Shown here piece by piece: positions 36,109 through 43,436 of a stretch of DNA of 64,000 nt; position 1 is the stretch's first letter, and each line of letters starts with the position of its first letter. The notes under the pieces are model-generated. The model did not search any database. It was not told the DNA's origin and saw only the letters and a list, made by a program, of their open reading frames with translations. The stretch is from DASUKM01 sp036278735. GTDB taxonomy: Bacteria; Acidobacteriota; Vicinamibacteria; Vicinamibacterales; 2-12-FULL-66-21. Made by a program: the position numbers and the translations under genes. The stretch lies in the NCBI GenBank assembly GCA_036278735.1, contig DASUKM010000019.1:89064-153063 (forward strand), in the 5' to 3' direction.

Positions 36109-37525
36109 GGAGGACCTCCGGTTGACGGACGATCGTTCGCACGTCGACGAGTTCGCCCGCGAGCGCCGCGGCCGCGACCATCGCGGGGCTCATCAGCAGG
36201 GTGCGACCGGTCGGGCTCCCCTGGCGTCCCTTGAAGTTGCGATTCGATGAAGAGGCACACACCTGGCGGCCTTCGAGCCGGTCGGGATTCATCGCGAGAC
36301 ACATCGAGCATCCGGCGCCGCGCCACTCGAATCCGGCGTCCGAGAACACGCGGTCGAGTCCTTCCTGTTCGGCCGCCGCCCGGACGGCCTGCGAGCCGGG
36401 GACGACCAGCGCGTGGACATTCGGCGCCACCCGTTGCCCGCGCACGATGCGTGCGGCTTCGCGGAGGTCGGACAGACGCGCGTTGGTGCACGATCCCAGG
36501 AACGCCACGTCGATGCGCGTGCCGGCGATCGACTGCCCCGGCGCAAAGCCCATGAACGAAAGCGCCTCGGCGACCTGCTCGCGTTCGGCCGCCGGCGCTT
36601 CGTGGAGCGACGGCACCCGGCCATCGATCGCGACCGACTGGCCGGGATTGATGCCCCAGGTGACCGTCGGGGCGATCGCGCCCGCCCGCAGCACGATCTC
36701 GTCGTCGTACGAGGCGCCTGGATCCGAGGCCATGGACTGCCACCAGGCACACGCGCGGTCGAAGGCGTCTCCCTGCGGCGCGTACGGCCGGCCGCGCAGG
36801 TAGTCGAAGGTGGCGGTGTCGGGGTTGACGTAGCCGACCCGCGCGCCCCCTTCGATCGACATGTTGCAGAGCGTCATCCGCTCGTCCATCGACATCCGTT
36901 CGACGGCCTCGCCGGCGTACTCGTACGCGAATCCGACGCCCCCCTGCACGCCGAGGCGACGAATGACGTCGAGAATCACGTCCTTCGCGTACACGCCCGC
37001 CGACAGCCGCCCCTCGACGCGGATGCGCCGGACCTTCAACGGCTCGAGCGCGAGGCACTGCGACGCGAGCACGTCGCGCACCTGCGACGTCCCGATGCCG
37101 AACGCAACCGCGCCGAACGCGCCGTGCGTCGACGTGTGACTGTCGCCGCAGGCGATCGTCATCCCCGGCTGCGTCAGGCCGAGCTCCGGTCCGATCACGT
37201 GCACGATGCCCTGGTGGCCGCTGGACAGATCGAGCAGCCGGATCCCGTTCGCGCGGCAGTTCGCTTCGAGCGACGAGATCATCTCTTCGGCCATCAGGTC
37301 GCCAAACGGCCGCCGCTGATCGCGCGTGGGCACGATGTGGTCGACCGTCGCGATGGTGCGATCCGGAAACGCCACGCGCCCCCCGCGCGCGCGCAGCATG
37401 TCGAACGCCTGCGGGCTGGTCACCTCGTGGATGAGGTGGAGGCCGACGAAGAGCTGCGTCTGCCCGTTCGGCAGCATGCGCACGCGATGCGCGTCCCAGA
37501 CTTTGCGAAGCAGCGTGTGGGGCAT
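36098..37525 (-). CDS. leuC: 3-isopropylmalate dehydratase large subunit
   Basis: A 475-residue iron-sulfur isomerase subunit. GDSHTSTHGAFGAVAFGIGT, the first cluster cysteine in FLGSCTNARLSDLREAA and the cysteine pair in GAGCSMCLAMNPD are all present, giving the three [4Fe-4S] ligands. The start MPHTLLRKVWDAHRV is standard. It overlaps leuD by 11 bp. Upstream lies a long purine-rich heptamer array (37546-37671), so its promoter must lie within or beyond that array, or in the 20 bp before it. Confidence 0.96.
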   Translation of the reverse strand: MPHTLLRKVWDAHRVRMLPNGQTQLFVGLHLIHEVTSPQAFDMLRARGGRVAFPDRTIATVDHIVPTRDQRRPFGDLMAEEMISSLEANCRANGIRLLDLSSGHQGIVHVIGPELGLTQPGMTIACGDSHTSTHGAFGAVAFGIGTSQVRDVLASQCLALEPLKVRRIRVEGRLSAGVYAKDVILDVIRRLGVQGGVGFAYEYAGEAVERMSMDERMTLCNMSIEGGARVGYVNPDTATFDYLRGRPYAPQGDAFDRACAWWQSMASDPGASYDDEIVLRAGAIAPTVTWGINPGQSVAIDGRVPSLHEAPAAEREQVAEALSFMGFAPGQSIAGTRIDVAFLGSCTNARLSDLREAARIVRGQRVAPNVHALVVPGSQAVRAAAEQEGLDRVFSDAGFEWRGAGCSMCLAMNPDRLEGRQVCASSSNRNFKGRQGSPTGRTLLMSPAMVAAAALAGELVDVRTIVRQPEVLHGR

Positions 37526-37545
37526 CGGGGGGATCGTAGCATGCG

Positions 37546-37671
37546 CGGAGGACGGAGGGCGGAGGGCGGAAGGCGGAAGGCGGAGGACGGAGGGCGGAGG
37601 ACGGAGGGCGGAAGGCGGAGGACGGAGGGCGGAGGACGGAGGGCGGAGGGCGGAAGGCGGAGGACGGAGAG
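37546..37671. repeat. Heptamer array CGGAGGR/CGGAAGG, eighteen units
   Basis: Eighteen uninterrupted 7-bp units occupy 37546-37671, with variants CGGAGGA, CGGAGGG, CGGAAGG and CGGAGAG. The plus strand is almost pure purine apart from the C of each unit. It lies upstream of leuC and of the four-helix-bundle gene. The array at 38241 is the same family on the opposite strand, so the two form a large inverted repeat around that gene. Confidence 0.95.
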
Positions 37672-37793
37672 CGGATCTGGCGTCCGATTTGCCACGGCCG
37701 TATCAGAGCCCGTCGGCGTGAACGAGTTAACCGCGATGTACGCAGTCTCTTCACTCGATCTCGCCGCCGCATGATGCAGATTGTGAGGTCTGT

Positions 37794-38231
37794 ATGAAAG
37801 CCGTGAGGAACTACCGGGATCTGGAAGCATGGCGATTCGCCCTCGACGCCGCCTTGCTCACATATCGTCTGACGGCAGCGTTCCCGGTCGACGAGCGCTA
37901 TGGGCTAACCGCCCAGATGCGACGCGCAGCGGTGTCGGCGCCGTCGAATCTTGCTGAAGGTCAGGCCCGCCGATCGCCGAAGAGCGTACTGCACTTCATC
38001 GCCATCGCACTCGGATCGCTGGCGGAGCTCGATACGCAGCTCGAAATCGCCATCCGCCTCGCCTATGTCACCGTGGAAGCGGCCGGACCGCTTCAGGCAG
38101 CCATCACGTCCAGCCGACGTCTGGCCTTTGGCCTCCGTCGCAGTCAGCGACGACGGATGGGCCTCGCCGTCGCTTCACCAGCCGTTCTCGGGGCGATTCT
38201 CTTCCTCGTCGTGAAGAGCACGAGTCTCTGA
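37794..38231 (+). CDS. Four-helix-bundle protein (S23/Avd-like family)
   Basis: A 145-residue protein matching the four-helix-bundle family first seen as intervening-sequence proteins in 23S rRNA genes. The N-terminus YRDLEAWRFALDAALLTYRL, the conserved PVDERYGLTAQMRRAAVSAP and NLAEGQARRSPKSVLHFIAI are diagnostic. The C-terminal 30 residues, SQRRRMGLAVASP and AVLGAILFLVV, extend beyond the usual length of about 120 residues. No ribosomal RNA or reverse transcriptase is nearby. The gene is bracketed by inverted arrays of the same heptamer family, which is unusual for an ordinary host gene. A GAGGT precedes ATG 37794. Function is unknown; the Avd relative binds nucleic acid and reverse transcriptase. 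Confidence 0.85.
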   Translation: MKAVRNYRDLEAWRFALDAALLTYRLTAAFPVDERYGLTAQMRRAAVSAPSNLAEGQARRSPKSVLHFIAIALGSLAELDTQLEIAIRLAYVTVEAAGPLQAAITSSRRLAFGLRRSQRRRMGLAVASPAVLGAILFLVVKSTSL

Positions 38232-38240
38232 TGCCGCACG

Positions 38241-38338
38241 TCCGTCCTCCGTCCTCCGTCCTCCGTCCTCCGTCCTCCGTCCTCCGCCCTCCGCCCTCCG
38301 TCCTCCGTCCTCCCCCCTCCGTCATCCGTCATCCGTCT
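38241..38338. repeat. Heptamer array TCCGTCC/TCCGCCC, fourteen units
   Basis: Fourteen 7-bp units (TCCGTCC six times, then TCCGCCC, TCCGTCC, TCCCCCC, TCCGTCA and TCCGTCT variants) begin nine bases after the four-helix-bundle stop. The unit is the reverse complement of the 37546 array unit (GGACGGA against CGGAGGA register). The array ends 30 bp before the pcrA start. Confidence 0.95.
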
Positions 38339-38350
38339 TCACAGTCACGC

Positions 38351-38356
38351 TATACT
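38351..38356 (+). promoter_or_regulatory. -10-like TATACT before pcrA
   Basis: TATACT at 38351-38356 lies 12 bp before the pcrA ATG and just past the heptamer array. No good -35 is found at 16-18 bp spacing because the repeat occupies that position. Start of transcription would be very close to the ATG. Confidence 0.35.
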
Positions 38357-38368
38357 GAACTTCCCTCC

Positions 38369-40642
38369 ATGACCTTTCTCGACAAGCTCAATCCCGAACA
38401 GCGCGAGGCGGTGCTGCGGACCGATGGGCCGCTGCTGATCCTCGCCGGCGCGGGCTCGGGCAAGACGCGCGTCATCACCTATCGCATCGCGCACCTCGTC
38501 GGCGGCGGACTGGCGCGGCCGGAGGAGGTGCTGGCCGTCACCTTCACGAACAAGGCGGCGCAGGAAATGCGCGAGCGGGTCGAAACGCTGCTCGGCGCCG
38601 ATTGCCGCGGCATCTGGCTCTCGACCTTTCACGCCCTGTGTGCGCGGCTGCTCCGCCGCGAAGCGCCCGCCATCGGGCTCTCCCGCGATTTCGTCATCTA
38701 CGACTCGTCCGATCAGATCGCCGTCGTCAAGCAGGCGGAGCGCGAGCTGGAGATCGACGACAAGCTGGTTCCCCCCCGGATGGCGCTCTCGCGCATCAGC
38801 CACGCGAAGAACCGGATGGAGGGGCCAGACTCGCTGCGCGGCTCGTGGAACATCCGCGACGAGCAGATTGCGAAGATCTACGAGCGGTATCTGCGCGCCC
38901 TGGCCGACAGCAACGCGCTCGACTTCGACGATCTGTTGCTGAAAACCGTCGAGCTGTTCGAGACGTCGGACCCGGTGCGCACGCGCTACGCGCAGCAATT
39001 CCGCTACGTGATGGTCGACGAGTACCAGGACACGAACCGGCCGCAGTACCTGCTGATCCGGCGGTTCGCCGGCGTCCACCGCAACCTGGCGGTCGTCGGC
39101 GATCCGGATCAGTCAATCTACAAGTGGCGCGGCGCGGACCTGCGCAACATCCTGGACTTCGAGCACGATTTTCCCGACGCGCACACCGTCAAGCTCGAAC
39201 AGAACTACCGCTCGACGCAGGTGATCCTCGACGCGGCGAGCGCGGTCATCCAGCAGAACCGCAATCGCAAGGACAAGCACCTCTGGACGGACCGCAAGGG
39301 GGGGGCGCCGGTCGTCTCGTTCCGCGGCGGGGACGAACTCGAAGAGGCCGACTTCATCGTCCGCACGGTCGGGGAGGCGCGCGCCGAGGACGCCGACACC
39401 ACGGTCGCGGTCCTGTACCGCACGAATGCCCAGTCGCGCGCGATTGAAGACGCGCTGATGCGGCAGGGGATCGCCTACAAGATCATCGGCGGCGTCCGCT
39501 TCTACGAGCGCCGGGAGATCAAGGACGCGCTCGCGTACCTGAAATTGATCATCAACCCCCACGACGACGTGAGCCTGCGGCGGGTGATCAACGTGCCGGC
39601 CCGCGGGATCGGCAAGGGGGTGATGGACTCGCTCCACGCGATCGATCCGGATTCGGTGCTGGCCGACGCGCCGCCGCTGCTCGCCGCGGCCCTCGGGGAG
39701 GTCCGCTCGGCGCGTTCGCTCTGGGCGAAGCTCGTCTACGCCGTGGACGAAGGCCGGCTCACGCCGCGAGCCACCGCCTCGTTGCGCGTGTTCCGCGATC
39801 TCCTCACGGGACTGGCCGACATGGCGCGCCAGGACACGGTCTCGATCGTGATTGGCAAGATGCTCGACCGCAGCGGCTATTTGAACGACCTCCGCGACGA
39901 AGACACCGAAGAGGCGACCGAGCGGATCGCGAACCTGATGGAACTCGTCTCGGCGGCGCGCGAATACGAGTCGCACGACGCGGAGGCGTCGCTCGGCGGC
40001 TTCGTGGATCGGCTGTCGCTGCTGTCGGAAGCCGACGAAGAGTCGGGCACGCGCGACGCGCACGTCTGGATGATGACGCTCCATGCCGCCAAGGGCCTGG
40101 AGTTTCCCGTCGTGATCATGGCGGGGCTCGAGGAAGGGCTGTTCCCGCACTCGCGCTCGAGCGAAGACGAAGAGGAGCTCGAGGAGGAGCGCCGTCTGTG
40201 CTACGTCGGGATGACCCGCGCGCGGAAGCGGCTCGTCCTCACCGGCGCCGCGCGGCGCCGCGTGTTCGGCGAGTATCAGTCGACCCAGCCGTCGCGCTTC
40301 CTGGAGGAGATTCCCGACCACCTGGTACAGCGCCTCGCGCCGGCCGTCCCTTCCGCGTGGCAGGGTTCGTTCACGCACGCGCACTACGAATTCCGGACGA
40401 ACCCCTACGGCCGCAAGGGCCGGGGGCGGGCGAAGGAGGAGCAGCCCTCCTACGCGTACGAGAACGAGGATCAGTCGAACGCGCGGCTCCGGCCGGGGAT
40501 GCGGGTGAAGCACCCGCAGTTCGGCGTCGGCACCGTGCTGTCGGTCGAGGAATACAACGACGATCTGAAGATCACCGTCCGCTTCACGTCGGTCGGACAG
40601 AAGAAGCTGCTCGCGAAGTACGCGCGGCTCGAGCCGGCCTGA
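38369..40642 (+). CDS. UvrD/PcrA-family 3'-5' DNA helicase
   Basis: A 757-residue superfamily 1 helicase acting in repair and plasmid/replication restart. The Walker A motif is LILAGAGSGKTRVITYRIAH, Walker B lies in YVMVDEYQDTNRPQYLL, and motif III in VVGDPDQSIYKWRGAD. Motif IV/V region TVKLEQNYRSTQ and the C-terminal helicase motif TLHAAKGLEFPVVIMAGLEE are present. The PcrA-type tail (VKHPQFGVGTVLSVEEYND) is intact, which favours PcrA over RecB-like relatives. The ATG 38369 start matches the family N-terminus LDKLNPEQREAVL. The open frame upstream only translates the heptamer array. Confidence 0.94.
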   Translation: MTFLDKLNPEQREAVLRTDGPLLILAGAGSGKTRVITYRIAHLVGGGLARPEEVLAVTFTNKAAQEMRERVETLLGADCRGIWLSTFHALCARLLRREAPAIGLSRDFVIYDSSDQIAVVKQAERELEIDDKLVPPRMALSRISHAKNRMEGPDSLRGSWNIRDEQIAKIYERYLRALADSNALDFDDLLLKTVELFETSDPVRTRYAQQFRYVMVDEYQDTNRPQYLLIRRFAGVHRNLAVVGDPDQSIYKWRGADLRNILDFEHDFPDAHTVKLEQNYRSTQVILDAASAVIQQNRNRKDKHLWTDRKGGAPVVSFRGGDELEEADFIVRTVGEARAEDADTTVAVLYRTNAQSRAIEDALMRQGIAYKIIGGVRFYERREIKDALAYLKLIINPHDDVSLRRVINVPARGIGKGVMDSLHAIDPDSVLADAPPLLAAALGEVRSARSLWAKLVYAVDEGRLTPRATASLRVFRDLLTGLADMARQDTVSIVIGKMLDRSGYLNDLRDEDTEEATERIANLMELVSAAREYESHDAEASLGGFVDRLSLLSEADEESGTRDAHVWMMTLHAAKGLEFPVVIMAGLEEGLFPHSRSSEDEEELEEERRLCYVGMTRARKRLVLTGAARRRVFGEYQSTQPSRFLEEIPDHLVQRLAPAVPSAWQGSFTHAHYEFRTNPYGRKGRGRAKEEQPSYAYENEDQSNARLRPGMRVKHPQFGVGTVLSVEEYNDDLKITVRFTSVGQKKLLAKYARLEPA

Positions 40643-40671
40643 CGCGAGCCGCGTCCGGCGGACGAGCGGGC

Positions 40672-43185
40672 CTACGAAACGGGCTGCGCCGGCGGAGTCG
40701 ATTCGCCGCCGTTCTCCTCGTCCTCGCGCTCCGCGAGCTTCGCGATCGACACGACCTCGTCCCCCTCCTCCATTTCAATCAGCCGCACGCCCTGGGTGGC
40801 GCGGCCGATCGTCCGGACGCCGCCGGCGCGCATCCGCAGGATCATTCCCTGCTGGCTGATCAGCAGCACCTCGTCGTCGTCGTGGACGTAGGCGATGCCG
40901 ACGACCTTCCCGTTGCGGTCGCTGGTCTGGATGTTGATGATGCCGACGCCGCCGCGCGACTGCAGGCGGTATTCCTCCAGGCCCGTGCGCTTGCCGTAGC
41001 CGTTCTGTGCGACGGTCAGGAGCGTGGCCCCCTCGCGGACGACCTCCATCGCGACGACCTCGTCGTCGTCGCGCAGGCTGATGCCGCGGACGCCGTACGC
41101 CGAGCGCCCCATCGGCCGGACGTCCGTCTCCGGGAACCGGATCGCCATCCCCTTGCTCGTGCCGAGGAAGATCTGCCCGTGGCCGTCGGACAGTTCCACC
41201 GCAATCACCGCGTCGCCCGCCTCGACGCCCATCGCGAGGATCCCGCCGGCGCGCGGGTTCCTGAACGCGGAGAGGTCCGTCTTCTTGATCACGCCGCGGC
41301 GGGTGCCCATCACGATGAACTGCTGGGCCGCCGTTTCCGGCGCGTCGGCGGCCGGGAACTCGCGCACGGCGAGCAGCGCCGCGATCTTCTCTCCCTCTTC
41401 CATCTGCACCAGATTGGCGATCGCCTTCCCCTTGCCCCCGGGGCCGACGTCTGGCACTTCGTGCACCTTGAGCCAGTACGCGCGGCCGCGATCCGAGAAG
41501 ATCATGATGTAGGCGTGCGTCGACGCGATGAAGAGATGGCTGACGAAGTCCTCTTCGCGCGTGCGCATCCCGATGCGTCCCTTGCCGCCGCGGCGCTGCA
41601 TCCGATACGTCGTGATCGGCGTGCGCTTGATGTACCCGGTATTCGTCACGGTGATCGCCATGTCTTCGTCGGCGATCAGATCCTCGATGCGCAGCTCCCC
41701 GCTTTCGTCGATGATCTCGGTGCGGCGCTCGTCGCCGAACCGCTCGCGCACGTCCTTCAGCTCGTTGACGACCAGCTGCATCAGCAGCTCGTCGCTCGAG
41801 AGGATCGCGCGGAGCCGCTCGATCGTCTTCAGCACCTCCACCAGCTCGTCGACGATCTTCTGCCGCTCGAGGCCGGTGAGCCGCTGCAGCTGCATGTCGA
41901 GGATCGCCTGCGACTGCACCTGCGAGAGGGCGAACTCGCGCATCAGCCCGTCGCGCGCCTCGGCCGGGCTCCTGGAGGCGCGAATCAGCCGGATGACCTC
42001 GTCGAGGTGATCGAGCGCAATCTTCAGCCCCTCGAGGATGTGGGCGCGGGCTTCCGCCTTGCGCAGCTCGAACTCGGTGCGGCGCCGCACCACCTCGCGG
42101 CGGAACTCGACGAAATGCTCGATCACGTCGAGCAGCGCCAGCACGCGCGGCCGCCCGGCGACGATGGCGAGCATGATGATCCCGAACGTCGTCTGCAGCT
42201 GCGTGTGCTTGTAGAGGTTGTTCAGCACCACCTCGGGCACCTCGCCGCGCCGCAGTTCGATCACGATCCGCATGCCGTCGCGATCCGATTCGTCGCGCAG
42301 ATCCGAGATCCCCTCGATCGTCTTTTCGCGCACCAGCTCGGCGATGTTCTCGATCAGCCGCTTCTTGTTGACCTGATAGGGAATCTCGTTGACGACGAGC
42401 GACACCTTGTCGCCCTTGCGCGACTCCTCCGTGACGATGCGCGCGCGCATCGTGACGGCCCCGCGGCCGGTCGTGTACGCGTGAAAGATCCCCTGCCGCC
42501 CGACGATGAAGCCGCCGGTCGGAAAGTCGGGCCCGGGGATGGCCTGGAACACCGCCTTCATGCGCGCCTCGCGGGACTGCCCGCGGCGCTCGATGACGGC
42601 GATGACGCCGTCGATCACCTCGCGCATGTTGTGCGGCGGGATGTTCGTCGCCATGCCGACGGCGATGCCCGCCGACCCGTTCACCAGCAGGTTGGGGAAC
42701 GTCGTCGGGAGGACGGTCGGCTCCTCGGTGGTCTCGTCGTAGTTGGGGACGAAGTCGACGGTCTCCTTGTCGAGATCCGTCATCATCGCCTCGGCGAGCG
42801 GCTGGGGGCGGGCTTCGGTGTAGCGCATCGCCGCGGGCGGATCGCCGTCGACCGACCCGAAGTTCCCCTGGCCGTTGACCAGGGGATAGCGCATGTTGAA
42901 TTGCTGCGCGAGCCGCACGAGGGTGTCGTAGATGGAGGCGTCGCCGTGCGGGTGATAGTTGCCCATCACCTCGCCGACGATCTTCGCGCACTTGCGATAG
43001 GCGCGATTGGAGGCGAGCCCCATCGTCCGCATCCCGTACAGCACGCGCCGGTGCGCCGGCTTGAGCCCGTCGCGCACGTCGGGCAAGGCGCGCCCGATGA
43101 TCACGCTCATGGCGTAATCCATGTACGAGCGCTTCATCTCGTCTTCGATGTTGACGGGGATCTTGTTGGCGGCGATGTCGGGCAT
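40672..43185 (-). CDS. gyrA: DNA gyrase subunit A
   Basis: An 837-residue type II topoisomerase subunit that introduces negative supercoils together with GyrB. The N-terminus reads SYMDYAMSVIIGRALPDVRD and GLKPAHRRVLYGM. The catalytic tyrosine is in AAMRYTEARPQPLAEAMM. The C-terminal wrapping domain carries the GyrA-box as MQRRGGKGRIG. The tail is acidic (EEGDEVVSIAKLAEREDEEN). ATG 43185 is preferred over 43209 because it aligns with the family. It is separated from gyrB by 251 bp of degenerate repeats. Confidence 0.97.
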   Translation of the reverse strand: MPDIAANKIPVNIEDEMKRSYMDYAMSVIIGRALPDVRDGLKPAHRRVLYGMRTMGLASNRAYRKCAKIVGEVMGNYHPHGDASIYDTLVRLAQQFNMRYPLVNGQGNFGSVDGDPPAAMRYTEARPQPLAEAMMTDLDKETVDFVPNYDETTEEPTVLPTTFPNLLVNGSAGIAVGMATNIPPHNMREVIDGVIAVIERRGQSREARMKAVFQAIPGPDFPTGGFIVGRQGIFHAYTTGRGAVTMRARIVTEESRKGDKVSLVVNEIPYQVNKKRLIENIAELVREKTIEGISDLRDESDRDGMRIVIELRRGEVPEVVLNNLYKHTQLQTTFGIIMLAIVAGRPRVLALLDVIEHFVEFRREVVRRRTEFELRKAEARAHILEGLKIALDHLDEVIRLIRASRSPAEARDGLMREFALSQVQSQAILDMQLQRLTGLERQKIVDELVEVLKTIERLRAILSSDELLMQLVVNELKDVRERFGDERRTEIIDESGELRIEDLIADEDMAITVTNTGYIKRTPITTYRMQRRGGKGRIGMRTREEDFVSHLFIASTHAYIMIFSDRGRAYWLKVHEVPDVGPGGKGKAIANLVQMEEGEKIAALLAVREFPAADAPETAAQQFIVMGTRRGVIKKTDLSAFRNPRAGGILAMGVEAGDAVIAVELSDGHGQIFLGTSKGMAIRFPETDVRPMGRSAYGVRGISLRDDDEVVAMEVVREGATLLTVAQNGYGKRTGLEEYRLQSRGGVGIINIQTSDRNGKVVGIAYVHDDDEVLLISQQGMILRMRAGGVRTIGRATQGVRLIEMEEGDEVVSIAKLAEREDEENGGESTPPAQPVS

Positions 43186-43436
43186 AGGATGGGGTTCCAG
43201 GCGTTCCAAAGGTTCCTGGGTTCCGGCGTTCTGGTTCCGTAGTTCTCAGGTTCCGGGTTCCGGGTTCATGGGTCCAAGGTCGTGCTGCCAAGAGGGGCCC
43301 GCGTTCCGCCGGGTTCGCGTGCCGAACTGAGCAGAGCGAACCGTCACTCCGGAACCCGGGAACCCAGGAACCCTAAGAACCCTGGAACCAGAACCGTGGA
43401 ACCAGGGGAACCCCGGGAACCCGCGGAACCCTCTCT
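43186..43436. repeat. gyrB-gyrA spacer made of inverted GGTTCC/GGAACC-type repeats
   Basis: The left part (about 43193-43270) is dense in GGTTCC/GGGTTC units. The right part (about 43349-43433) is dense in the complementary GGAACC/GGGAACCC units, with about 80 bp of normal sequence between. The spacing is close to 8 bp. It is related to the 8-mer array after rsmG (GGGTTCTC/GGGTTCAC). The two arms could pair in RNA from the gyrB-gyrA transcript. Confidence 0.8.

Noticed and set aside
37546..38338. Possible CRISPR array.
   Set aside because: The units are 7 bp with no spacers, and no cas gene is present.
38231..38368. An extended N-terminus for the pcrA helicase.
   Set aside because: It is only the heptamer array translated into Pro/Ser/Val repeats; the family start is at 38369.
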